A stretch of DNA of 60,006 nucleotides from Bifidobacterium breve (GTDB taxonomy: Bacteria > Actinomycetota > Acidimicrobiia > Acidimicrobiales > Ilumatobacteraceae), in the NCBI GenBank assembly GCA_945886445.1, contig CAMCZG010000005.1, positions 1-60,006 of the forward strand, read 5' to 3'. The notes beneath the pieces are model-generated. The model was not told where the DNA came from. It worked only from the letters and a program-made list of their open reading frames with translations, and searched no databases. The translations under genes and the position numbers were made by a program. This document shows positions 52,405-60,006 of this stretch, one piece after another; within the stretch, counting starts at the first letter, position 1, and the number at the start of each line of letters is the position of its first letter.

Positions 52405-53106
52405 ATGGAGGAAATAAGGCCTAGTTACCGTGAGCTGACCTATATCGCCTTTGCGCATCGTGGGGCTCGGGCGTATGTCAGAGAAAATACCCTGGAGGCA
52501 TTCCAACTTGCGTTGCGCCTGGGTGCGACTGGTCTTGAGTCTGATGTGTGGATCACCAAAGACGGCATTCCTGTTCTCGATCATGATGGCGTCGTTCAAG
52601 ATCGGATCTTGAAGAAACCAATCAGCAATTACTTGCGCGAAGATCTACCTGAACACATCCCAACTCTCCGAGATCTCCTACTTTTGGCGCCACAAGGTGT
52701 CCCTATTTCTCTCGATGTCAAAGATGATGACTGCTTTGAGGCGCTCATTAGCGAAGTTCGTGCAGTTCACGGTGAACAATCACCTTTCATTTATTTATGT
52801 CATCCAGACATAGATGTACTCGAGGGACAGAGAAGCAAATCGCAGGGCATTTCACTTGTTTCATCGGTACGTCTCGCAAAATTGAAAAAAGGGCCCGAAA
52901 TGCATGCAGCGCGGATGCGTGAACTAGGTGTCGAAGTGATGAATATGCATCATCGCGATTGGAATGGCGGTCTCGTTGCACTCTTTCAGCGTTTCGAACT
53001 CCGATGCTTCGCATGGGACTGCCAATTTGTGCGCAATATCCAAGATATGGCAAAAATAGGGATCAACGGTATTTTTAGCGACTGGCCAGATCGGTTCTAC
53101 GACTAG
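52405..53106 (+). CDS. Glycerophosphodiester phosphodiesterase family protein
   Basis: GDPD-fold protein of 233 aa. AHRGARAYVRENTLEAF, the Glu-Asp pair in LESDVWITKDGIPVL and the DHDGVV segment keep the catalytic residues, so it should be active. It has no signal peptide. It is the only plus-strand gene between tatA and lepB in a minus-strand region, placed there with its own leaderless promoter. Its stop shares CTAG with lepB. Confidence 0.82.
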   Translation: MEEIRPSYRELTYIAFAHRGARAYVRENTLEAFQLALRLGATGLESDVWITKDGIPVLDHDGVVQDRILKKPISNYLREDLPEHIPTLRDLLLLAPQGVPISLDVKDDDCFEALISEVRAVHGEQSPFIYLCHPDIDVLEGQRSKSQGISLVSSVRLAKLKKGPEMHAARMRELGVEVMNMHHRDWNGGLVALFQRFELRCFAWDCQFVRNIQDMAKIGINGIFSDWPDRFYD

Positions 53107-53711
53107 AGCCAACGCCAACGACTAAGAGGCCACAGCACTACAAAGGCGCGACCAACTATTCGATTTTTATCGACTGCGCCAAACATCCGGCTATCCATTG
53201 ACTGTGGGCGATTATCGCCGAGAACGAAAACTTGTTTAGCCGGTACAACCACTTCTGCCATTTCTGGCTGCCGACAACGTTCGATGAGATCATCTTGCTC
53301 TGTGTCTCTGCTATCGAGATAGGGCTCTTTCAAGGCAACTTTGTTGACATAGACAACGCATTTACTGATGGAAATTTTTTCTCCGGCAAGACCAATGACC
53401 CGCTTAATGAGGTCGTCATGTTGAATTGTTTCGCCATTTGAGGTGACACGGTCGAAAACGACTACGTCTCCCCTATTGACTTCGTGCAAGCGGTACGAGA
53501 GCTTATTTACCAGCACCCTATTTGGCTGATACAGAGTGGTCTCCATAGATGGGCCCGATATATAGAACTGTTGCAAAACATACGTTCTGATACCGAGGGC
53601 AACGACCAGTGCCACAACTAGAACAATGATCCAATCCCGAACAGCCTTGAAAGAATCTGAAGACGATGCAACCTCTTCTGGGGTTTGCACATCGTCGACG
53701 TCTTCAGGCAC
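53103..53711 (-). CDS. lepB: Signal peptidase I
   Basis: Membrane serine protease that removes signal peptides from secreted proteins. One N-terminal helix (IIVLVVALVVALGIRTYV), the catalytic Ser in YISGPSMETTL, the catalytic Lys in DLIKRVIGLAG, and VFVLGDNRPQSMDSR. The frame continues upstream into pafA from a TTG, but TACAAT six bases before the GTG at 53711 argues for that start (202 aa). It follows pafA on the same strand, at the end of the proteasome cluster. Confidence 0.92.
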   Translation of the reverse strand: MPEDVDDVQTPEEVASSSDSFKAVRDWIIVLVVALVVALGIRTYVLQQFYISGPSMETTLYQPNRVLVNKLSYRLHEVNRGDVVVFDRVTSNGETIQHDDLIKRVIGLAGEKISISKCVVYVNKVALKEPYLDSRDTEQDDLIERCRQPEMAEVVVPAKQVFVLGDNRPQSMDSRMFGAVDKNRIVGRAFVVLWPLSRWRWL

Positions 53712-53723
53712 AGCAAGATTGTA
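53712..53723 (-). promoter_or_regulatory. Leaderless promoter (-10) of lepB
   Basis: On the minus strand TACAAT (53723-53718), six bases, GTG at 53711. The best matching box of the set. Confidence 0.6.
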
Positions 53724-53754
53724 GATGCTCTGAAGGTCAAATGAACAAGATTCT

Positions 53755-55122
53755 CTACAAAGAATCAATCAATTTTTGGACACGTTCGTCAACATTCTTG
53801 AACGGATTCTTGCAAAGTACGGTTCTTTGTGATTGATCGTTAATTTTTAGATGAACCCAGTCAACTGTGTAGTCACGCTTTTTTAATTGAGCAGCAGTAA
53901 TAAATTGTGAGCGCAGGTGGGCTCGGGTTGTTGTTGGAGCCTGCGTTGTAGCAGCAACAATTTGCTCCTCGGAACAAACAGATTTCATGATGTTCTTGCT
54001 TCGCAGGTGGTAATAAATTCCCCGCGCAGGGTCTATGTCGTGGTACTGCAAATCGATGAGATGACAACGAGGATCGCCCAAAGAAATGTCATGTTTTTCC
54101 GAGTATCTAGATACGAGGTGATATTTCGCGACCCAATCAACTTCAGTTTCTAATTGAAGTGGGTCACTTTCAATAGTAGTTACACAGTGTTCCCACATCT
54201 GCAGAGCACGAGTTTCTTCTTCATTAAAGCCGAAACGCTCGCTATACGAAATTGCTTTGTCAAGATATATGCGCTGGATGTCGAGCGCACTCATCTCTTT
54301 GCCATTTTTTAACTTGACTTTTTTCTTGCAAGTGATGTCGTGGCTAATTTCGCGGATTGCGCGCACAGGGCTTTCCAGAGTCAGATCTCTGAAATCAATT
54401 TCAGGATTCTCAAACATGCGTAAAACACAGGCCATTGAACCGACCTTGAGAAATGTCGCATAATCACTCATGTTTGAATCGCCAACAATGACATGCAAGC
54501 GGCGGTAGTGCTCCGCATCGGCGTGTGGCTCATCTCGAGTGTTGATGATTGGTCGACTGCGTGTGGTTGCCGAACTAGAGGTCTCCCATATGTGCTCTGC
54601 ACGCTGCGCAATAGTGAAGAGGGGCCCTTTAGCGGTCATTAATAATTTGCCTGCTCCACAGAAAATTTGCCGTGTAATGAGAAATGGAATGACTACATCG
54701 GACAGACGCGACTGATCATCGGTTCGCGAAGTGAGGTAATTTTCGTGGCACCCATATGAGTTGCCTGCGCTATCGGTGTTGTTTTTATAAATATGAATTT
54801 CACCGCGAATTCCTTCGTCGGCAAGGCGTTCTTCAGCTGCGATACGTAGATCGTTGAGGATGTATTCCCCAGCGCGGTCTTGAGCTACTACATCAAGCAA
54901 CGAGTCACATTCAGCCGTTGCGTATTCGGGGTGCGAGCCTACGTCCAGGTACAAACGTGACCCATTGGGTAGAAATACGTTAGAACTCCTCCCCCATGTC
55001 ACCACCTTGCGAAAGAGGTAACGCGCTACCTCATCGGGGCTGAGGCGACGTTGCCCTTTCAACGTGCACATGATTCCGTATTCGTTCTCTAGCCCGTAGA
55101 TGCGTCTAGAGAATTCTTGCAC
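53755..55122 (-). CDS. pafA: Pup-protein ligase
   Basis: Glutamine-synthetase-fold enzyme that joins the C-terminal Glu of Pup to lysines of target proteins, using [14 protein letters not shown] at the start, the catalytic Asp in [15 protein letters not shown], and [18 protein letters not shown] define PafA. The shorter N-terminus without the Dop loop separates it from dop. 455 aa from a GTG, eight bases after the prcA stop. Confidence 0.95.
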   Translation of the reverse strand: MQEFSRRIYGLENEYGIMCTLKGQRRLSPDEVARYLFRKVVTWGRSSNVFLPNGSRLYLDVGSHPEYATAECDSLLDVVAQDRAGEYILNDLRIAAEERLADEGIRGEIHIYKNNTDSAGNSYGCHENYLTSRTDDQSRLSDVVIPFLITRQIFCGAGKLLMTAKGPLFTIAQRAEHIWETSSSATTRSRPIINTRDEPHADAEHYRRLHVIVGDSNMSDYATFLKVGSMACVLRMFENPEIDFRDLTLESPVRAIREISHDITCKKKVKLKNGKEMSALDIQRIYLDKAISYSERFGFNEEETRALQMWEHCVTTIESDPLQLETEVDWVAKYHLVSRYSEKHDISLGDPRCHLIDLQYHDIDPARGIYYHLRSKNIMKSVCSEEQIVAATTQAPTTTRAHLRSQFITAAQLKKRDYTVDWVHLKINDQSQRTVLCKNPFKNVDERVQKLIDSL

Positions 55123-55130
55123 GACTGCGT

Positions 55131-55823
55131 TTAACCTTGAACGAGGGCGTTAACTTCGGTGTCGTCAAGGCGAGTAAATGCACGACGATCACCGGAGCGA
55201 TTAAGTATTGCAATTTCGCATTCTTCAATAGGAAGTTGCCGATCTGGGCCGGAAAGAGCGTTTCGGCACAATTGAACGACATCGGCCAATAGTGCTGTGT
55301 CTAAATGTGCCAAGAGCGGAGACTCTTTCATGCGCGAGTAAATGGCGTCTGAGTCGCCGCCTAAAACACAGAATTTACGTTCATCGAGAACAGTGCCATC
55401 GTAAAAGATATGGAACAACTGATCTTTAGATGCTTCATCGGCAACTTCAGCGACAAGAATTTCCACTTCGAGGGGTTTCATTTCATGAGTGAATATTTGA
55501 CCAAGAATTTGCGCGTACTGATTTGCCAGGCTTCGTGCATCTACATCAATACGTGAATACTGGTAACCCTTTAGATCTGCAGCCCTCACGCCCGAAACTC
55601 GTAACTGATCGAATTCGTTATATTTTCCGACACCAGCGAACGCAATGCGGTCGTATATTTCACTAATTTTTCTTAGTGTATTAGAAGGATTTTCAGCGAC
55701 AATGGCAATTCCTGCGGAGTACTGAATAGCAATGAGTGCCTTACCGCGAGCGATTCCTTTGCGTGCATAATCGGCACGATCTTTCATGATCTGTTCTGGG
55801 GCTACATAAAATGGCATGCTCAT
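55131..55823 (-). CDS. prcA: 20S proteasome subunit alpha
   Basis: Outer-ring subunit of the proteasome, 230 aa; it lacks catalytic residues and gates entry. [20 protein letters not shown] and the segment [12 protein letters not shown] are typical. AGGAGG lies six bases before the ATG at 55823, a strong ribosome binding site that excludes the longer frame. The prcB stop is one base away. Confidence 0.95.
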   Translation of the reverse strand: MSMPFYVAPEQIMKDRADYARKGIARGKALIAIQYSAGIAIVAENPSNTLRKISEIYDRIAFAGVGKYNEFDQLRVSGVRAADLKGYQYSRIDVDARSLANQYAQILGQIFTHEMKPLEVEILVAEVADEASKDQLFHIFYDGTVLDERKFCVLGGDSDAIYSRMKESPLLAHLDTALLADVVQLCRNALSGPDRQLPIEECEIAILNRSGDRRAFTRLDDTEVNALVQG

Positions 55824-55824
55824 T

Positions 55825-56628
55825 TCACACCTCCTGATTTCGTTCTTGGTGCTCAGCAATAAGCTCTTCTACAAGGCGAGACAAAGTTGAATCGTCAATA
55901 CGTTCCCATCCGTTCGCCGTAATTGAGGCAACTATTGGGTAAATACCGCGCAAGGTGTCGGGGCCACCTGTGGCTGAGTCCGAATCGGCGGCTTCCCATA
56001 AAGATTTCAAAGCAAGACGAACTGCTGCATCTTGAGACATGGAAGTTCTCCAACCGACTTTAATAACTGCACCGGCGTGCACACTTCCAGAACCCGTTGC
56101 AACGAATTCGCGTTCTTCGTATCGGCCCCCCGTTGGGTCGTAATCCCACAAGCGTCCGTAACCCTTCTGGAGGTCATAGCCAGCGAAGATTGGCACGACC
56201 ACCAGCCCTTGCATTGCGGCAGGAAGGTTGCCACGCACCATCATGGAAAGCTGATTTGCTTTACCTTCAAGAGAGAGCAATTGCCCTTCTACTTTTTCAT
56301 AATGCTCGAGTTGTAATTGGAAAAGCTTGATCATCTCCATGGCTGGACCGGCGGTACCCGCTATTGCCACGCCACTGAATTTGTCTGCTGAGACAACCTT
56401 TTCCATAGAGCGGTGAGAGATGACATTGCCTGAGGTTGCGCGACGATCGCCAGCCATTACAACGCCATCTGCAAACCGAAGAGCAACGCATGTTGTTGCA
56501 TGCGGAAAATTGACGTGAGTTGATGATTCGGTGAGATGCTTTTGAAACGGATCGATACCAACACGCTTCAACAATTCGGCAAAACTGGCACCTGGATGGT
56601 CGCCTGGTGTGAAAAAAGGCATTGACAT
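55825..56628 (-). CDS. prcB: 20S proteasome subunit beta
   Basis: Catalytic subunit, 267 aa including a propeptide. Auto-cleavage before Thr45 (ATTCVALRF, as numbered from the ATG at 56628) would expose the nucleophile Thr; Asp in MAGDRRATSG and Lys in SMEKVV complete the site. TACACT six bases upstream fixes the start. It is made together with prcA. Confidence 0.95.
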   Translation of the reverse strand: MSMPFFTPGDHPGASFAELLKRVGIDPFQKHLTESSTHVNFPHATTCVALRFADGVVMAGDRRATSGNVISHRSMEKVVSADKFSGVAIAGTAGPAMEMIKLFQLQLEHYEKVEGQLLSLEGKANQLSMMVRGNLPAAMQGLVVVPIFAGYDLQKGYGRLWDYDPTGGRYEEREFVATGSGSVHAGAVIKVGWRTSMSQDAAVRLALKSLWEAADSDSATGGPDTLRGIYPIVASITANGWERIDDSTLSRLVEELIAEHQERNQEV

Positions 56629-56640
56629 AGCAACAGTGTA
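56629..56640 (-). promoter_or_regulatory. Leaderless promoter (-10) of prcB-prcA
   Basis: On the minus strand TACACT (56640-56635), six bases, ATG at 56628. It separates the protease genes from pup upstream. Confidence 0.6.
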
Positions 56641-56644
56641 GGAG

Positions 56645-56845
56645 TTATTCCCCACCCTTTTGTACGTAACTATTCACAAAATCCTCGGCATTTGTCTCAA
56701 GAATGGAGTCAATCTCATCGAGCAGGTTGTCTAGATCTGCTTTCAAATTTTCGGCCTGAGCATTTTTCACAAGAGCTAAATCTTCAATAACCTCGACTGG
56801 GGTTACTTCTGGATTAGAGACACTTTTACGAATTTTTTCCGACAT
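56645..56845 (-). CDS. pup: Prokaryotic ubiquitin-like protein Pup
   Basis: A 66-aa disordered modifier attached to proteins to mark them for the proteasome. It ends in GGE, so the C-terminal Glu is ready for ligation without deamidation, unlike the GGQ forms of mycobacteria. The coiled-coil docking stretch is in [24 protein letters not shown] six bases upstream gives it its own transcript start, 22 bases after dop. Confidence 0.95.
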   Translation of the reverse strand: MSEKIRKSVSNPEVTPVEVIEDLALVKNAQAENLKADLDNLLDEIDSILETNAEDFVNSYVQKGGE

Positions 56846-56857
56846 AGTCGCATCTTA
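56846..56857 (-). promoter_or_regulatory. Leaderless promoter (-10) of pup
   Basis: On the minus strand TAAGAT (56857-56852), six bases, ATG at 56845. Confidence 0.6.
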
Positions 56858-56866
56858 GTATTGAAA

Positions 56867-58405
56867 TTAGAACACATCGGAAATTCTGAACGATGTTAAT
56901 TCAGAATGTTCGAGGCCGAGAGCAAGCACTAATTCCATTGGGGTTGAGCACGATTTAAAGAGGTCTTCGGTGAGGGCTCGCGTTCCTTTCAATGGCTCCA
57001 TCATTGGTATACGCCGCAATGGACCGTCCCCTACATCAAAGATGAGGCAGTCCCAATTTGCCGAAACGACAAACTCGGGCCAACGCTGCAAACACATGCC
57101 ACGGAAAAATGCACGGGTACTTTGTGGTGGTTCAGTGCGAGCAATGTCGGCATCGCCTTGCGTAATGAGTCTCCTCAAATTCATTCGATCAGAAAGATTC
57201 TTTCCTGTACGCATGTCGTGGTACTGCAAATCGAGAGCCTTAAGCCTCGCATCATTGGGCGCCAGGTCATTTTTCTCTTGGTAAGCGTTGATGAGACGCA
57301 TCTTTGCTAACCAATCGATGGTGTCGAAGGACCCAACTCCGCCGTTTGACAAGTTCGTGAGAGTTTCGCGCCAGAGCAGGAGAATATTTGTTCCTTCAAG
57401 AGGAAAATCATCGCTATTGACACAATCCAGACCGCATTCCGCATCGTACTTTTCAGCTGCCTCCAAAATAAGAAATTGAATTTCTAAGGAAGTCTTTAAT
57501 TCGCCATTCGAAAGACGAATCGCCTTCGACATACTGATGTCTCGACTAACGGTGCGCATAGCATTTACTGGGCCATCAATAATGAGTTGCGGTGGAAATG
57601 CTCCGTCTTCAATCATGGCGAGCACGATGGAGGTGGTGCCTACTTTCAAATAAGTGGCATATTCCGACATATTCGCGTCGCCGACGATGACATGCAGGCG
57701 GCGATACTTATCTGGGTCACAGTGCGGCTCGTCGCGAGTATTGACAATGGGACGACGAATAGTTGTTTCGAGGCCAATCTCTTCTTCAAAAAAGTCTGCT
57801 CTTTGACTGATCTGATACGTAACAGCGTCAGCCTTGTCAGTTAAAAACTCTGATCCGACTTTTCCTGATCCGCAATAGATCTGGCGGGTAACAAAGTGCG
57901 TCGTAATGAATGTAGCTAATTGTCCAAAAGGTAATTCTCGTGCAACAAGGTAGTTCTCGTGGCAACCATATGAGTTACCTTTGCCATCGGAGTTATTTTT
58001 ATAAGTAATAATTTCATGAAGATCGGGCAATAGTGCATTTGCTCTCTTCATACTCTCTTTAATAATTTCCTCACCTGCACGGTCATACAGCACAACTTCA
58101 GTCGCAGTTCGACATTCAGGTGTAGAAATTTCAGGGTGTGCATGGTCTACGTAGTACCGAGCGCCGTTCGTCAAAACCGAATTTGCCATATGGGTCTCAA
58201 CTTCTGGCGGGAATGCGTCTTCTAGAGCAAAACCTCGTGCGTCACGGTCTGGTGTTTCGTCTCCAAAATCCCACTGAATGTTCTGCTTAAAAGCGCCAGC
58301 ATAAGCATTGACGAGAACTGACGACGCCACAATAGGGCTACTGTCAAAACCACGGGAAATGACCCCGTACTCCGTTTCAATGCCACAGACCTTCGGTAGC
58401 GCCAT
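56867..58405 (-). CDS. dop: Depupylase/deamidase of Pup
   Basis: PafA-related enzyme of 512 aa that removes Pup from substrates. GIETEYGVISRG, the catalytic Asp in YYVDHAHPEISTPE and [18 protein letters not shown] define it; the insertion after the N-terminal strand is the Dop loop that distinguishes it from PafA. Because Pup ends in GGE here, the deamidase activity may not be needed. The ATG lies six bases after the arc stop. Confidence 0.95.
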   Translation of the reverse strand: MALPKVCGIETEYGVISRGFDSSPIVASSVLVNAYAGAFKQNIQWDFGDETPDRDARGFALEDAFPPEVETHMANSVLTNGARYYVDHAHPEISTPECRTATEVVLYDRAGEEIIKESMKRANALLPDLHEIITYKNNSDGKGNSYGCHENYLVARELPFGQLATFITTHFVTRQIYCGSGKVGSEFLTDKADAVTYQISQRADFFEEEIGLETTIRRPIVNTRDEPHCDPDKYRRLHVIVGDANMSEYATYLKVGTTSIVLAMIEDGAFPPQLIIDGPVNAMRTVSRDISMSKAIRLSNGELKTSLEIQFLILEAAEKYDAECGLDCVNSDDFPLEGTNILLLWRETLTNLSNGGVGSFDTIDWLAKMRLINAYQEKNDLAPNDARLKALDLQYHDMRTGKNLSDRMNLRRLITQGDADIARTEPPQSTRAFFRGMCLQRWPEFVVSANWDCLIFDVGDGPLRRIPMMEPLKGTRALTEDLFKSCSTPMELVLALGLEHSELTSFRISDVF

Positions 58406-58411
58406 AAGTGA

Positions 58412-60006
58412 CTACAGGTACTGACCGGTCACAACGTGTTCAATTGATTTTCCACCCGATGCAGCACCAGGGTCAGTGTGTTCATTAATTAGTGTACGAA
58501 TGAAGACAATTCGTTCGCCCTTTTTACCAGAGATCCGCGCCCAGTCGTCTGGATTTGTGGTGTTGGGTAGATCTTCATGTTCTTTGAACTCTTGGGCAAT
58601 GGCTTCCATGAGGTCACCTTCAGTGATTCCCCTTTCGCCAGTGTCAATGGTTCGTTTGATTGCAGATTTCTTTGCTCGCCGAACGATATTTTCAATCATT
58701 GCTCCAGACGAGAAATCGCGGAAAAATAGGACTTCCTTATCGCCGTTTTGGTATGTCACTTCGAGGAAACGGTTTTCATTAGCATCGCTGTACATGCGTG
58801 CTACACAGTGCGAGAGCAAGGACTCAAGAGCTGCTTCTGTGGAACCGTCAAAACCACTCAGCAAATCGGCTTGTATTGGAATTTCCGAAGTGAGATAGCG
58901 CCTAAAAATGTGATGCGCCGCATCTGCGGTCGGGCGATCAATTTTGATTTTTACGTCAAGTCGTCCTGGTCGCAAAATTGCCGGATCAATGAGATCTTCC
59001 CTGTTTGTTGCTCCGATGACGATGACATTGCGCAAACTTTCAACACCATCGAGTTCGGCTAGTAGTTGCGGAACGATCGTTGACTCCATGTCGCTGCTGA
59101 TGCCAGAGCCTCGAATACGAAACATCGAATCCATCTCGTCGAAAAAGATGATGACAGGCCAACCCTCTTCGCTCTTCTCGCGAGCCCTTTGAAAGATGAG
59201 CCGTATTTGACGTTCCGTTTCGCCAACATATTTGTTGAGAAGTTCGGGTCCTTTAATATTGATGAAGTAGCTACGACCTTTATCGTGTCCAGTTGCGTCT
59301 GCAACTTTTTTCGCAAGGCTGTTCGCTACCGCTTTGGCGATGAGTGTCTTGCCGCATCCTGGCGGCCCGTAAAGGAGGATGCCCTTCGGTGCAGGCAGGT
59401 GATATTCCGCAAAGAGATCGGAATAAAGATACGGAAGCTCTACGGCATCGGCGATGAGCTCAATTTGTGCATCTAGTCCACCAATGTCGCTGTAGCTAAC
59501 AAGTGGCACTTCCTCGAGTAGAAGATTCTCGACCTCAGGTTGATGGAGCCGCTCGATGAGTAGGTTACTTTTTGGTTCCAAACGCAACAGGTCTCCAGGA
59601 CGTAAATGCATTCCTCGTAGAGAGTCGCCAAGTTCACAAATCTTTTGGTCATCGCCGCGATAGGTGATGATTGCACGGAAACCGTCTTCACAGATCTCTT
59701 TAAGTTGAACAACCTCTCCAGACGTTTCGGGCCGTCTAGTTGCAATGACGTTCATGCTGTCATTGAGGAGCACTTCTGAACCACGTTCGAGAACATCGAA
59801 GTCGATGTCGGGATGCAACTGCACTTTCATCTTGCGACCCTGAATGAAAATATCTATGGAAGCGTCATCATTCTTTCCCACAACAACGCCGTAGGCATGT
59901 GGGGGCTGGGACAGTTTGTCTACTTCTTCTCGCAAATGAGCGATATGTTCGCGAGACTCGCGCAGCGTGTATGCGAGTTTCTCGTTTTGAGCTACAACAC
60001 GTGCTA
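58412..60006 (-). CDS. arc: Proteasome-activating AAA ATPase ARC/Mpa (N-terminus cut by window edge)
   Basis: Ring-forming ATPase that unfolds pupylated proteins and feeds them to the 20S proteasome. Reading inward from the right edge, the frame is open through a coiled-coil (the Pup-binding part), an OB-fold region, then the AAA module with Walker A GPPGCGKTLIAKAV and Walker B IIFFDEMDSMF. The protein ends in GQYL, the tail that docks into the 20S alpha ring. The TTG at 59935 is not the real start; the beginning lies outside the window. Confidence 0.95.
   Translation of the reverse strand, partial: ARVVAQNEKLAYTLRESREHIAHLREEVDKLSQPPHAYGVVVGKNDDASIDIFIQGRKMKVQLHPDIDFDVLERGSEVLLNDSMNVIATRRPETSGEVVQLKEICEDGFRAIITYRGDDQKICELGDSLRGMHLRPGDLLRLEPKSNLLIERLHQPEVENLLLEEVPLVSYSDIGGLDAQIELIADAVELPYLYSDLFAEYHLPAPKGILLYGPPGCGKTLIAKAVANSLAKKVADATGHDKGRSYFINIKGPELLNKYVGETERQIRLIFQRAREKSEEGWPVIIFFDEMDSMFRIRGSGISSDMESTIVPQLLAELDGVESLRNVIVIGATNREDLIDPAILRPGRLDVKIKIDRPTADAAHHIFRRYLTSEIPIQADLLSGFDGSTEAALESLLSHCVARMYSDANENRFLEVTYQNGDKEVLFFRDFSSGAMIENIVRRAKKSAIKRTIDTGERGITEGDLMEAIAQEFKEHEDLPNTTNPDDWARISGKKGERIVFIRTLINEHTDPGAASGGKSIEHVVTGQYL

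Noticed and set aside
1-60006. CRISPR arrays, prophage, insertion sequences, defence or toxin-antitoxin systems
   Set aside because: No direct repeat arrays, transposases, integrases, phage genes or recognised defence proteins are present; gene order is core chromosomal.

Overview
The window is a gene-dense stretch of actinobacterial chromosome of moderate GC. It has a bacterial 20S proteasome and Pup locus, a WhiB factor, a GarA-type FHA protein beside two MerR regulators, HelY, a DUF4193 protein and three luciferase-like (possibly F420-dependent) oxidoreductases. GC that is modest for the phylum, very short intergenic gaps and a 438-aa protein that I associate with Acidimicrobiia suggest a streamlined aquatic Acidimicrobiia (Ilumatobacter/acIV-like). 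That placement is inference. I see no prophage, insertion sequence, CRISPR array or defence island; this is core chromosome, and no stretch over 300 bases lacks a gene or RNA element.

Layout. 1-9.8 kb: an HD-domain fragment, trpS facing scpA-scpB-rluB-tyrA-aroA-HAD phosphatase-DUF5522, a phosphoribosyltransferase, an FAD oxidoreductase facing a creatininase-family gene, then a strong bidirectional terminator. 9.9-15.2 kb (minus strand): luciferase-like oxidoreductase, cytosine-deaminase-like amidohydrolase and a three-part ABC importer, together looking like an uptake and breakdown cassette for a nitrogen compound. 15.3-18.9 kb: glycerophosphodiesterase, acyl-CoA ligase and acyl-CoA dehydrogenase. 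18.9-26.9 kb: CopD-like protein, ispH, a DUF512 PDZ/radical-SAM-like protein, der, tRNA-Pro(GGG), an SDR, an L,D-transpeptidase, a luciferase-like enzyme, an SRAP abasic-site protein and a HIT protein.

26.9-39.7 kb is a glycine/one-carbon region: pgsA-gcvH-garA-ftsR-BFN nuclease-MerR-gcvT on the plus strand, in the order of the mycobacterial Rv1822-Rv1832 region, and gcvP on the minus strand behind a tandem glycine riboswitch, followed by a 64-aa gene. A PLP decarboxylase and a threonine aldolase lie nearby. 39.7-48.6 kb: whiB, prmA, gamma carbonic anhydrase, the 438-aa protein, an enoyl-CoA hydratase, a DUF4193 operon, a double ThyX-fold protein and an M20 hydrolase. 48.6-60 kb: helY-tatC-tatA, a second glycerophosphodiesterase, lepB and the proteasome set pafA-prcA-prcB-pup-dop-arc; arc runs off the right edge.

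Two patterns recur. First, 18 start codons have a TANNNT box ending exactly six bases upstream, the geometry of leaderless transcripts, and this lets several starts be reassigned. Second, five of ten convergent gene pairs overlap by exactly four bases, CTAA or CTAG, which supplies both stop codons; only one convergent junction has an obvious hairpin terminator.
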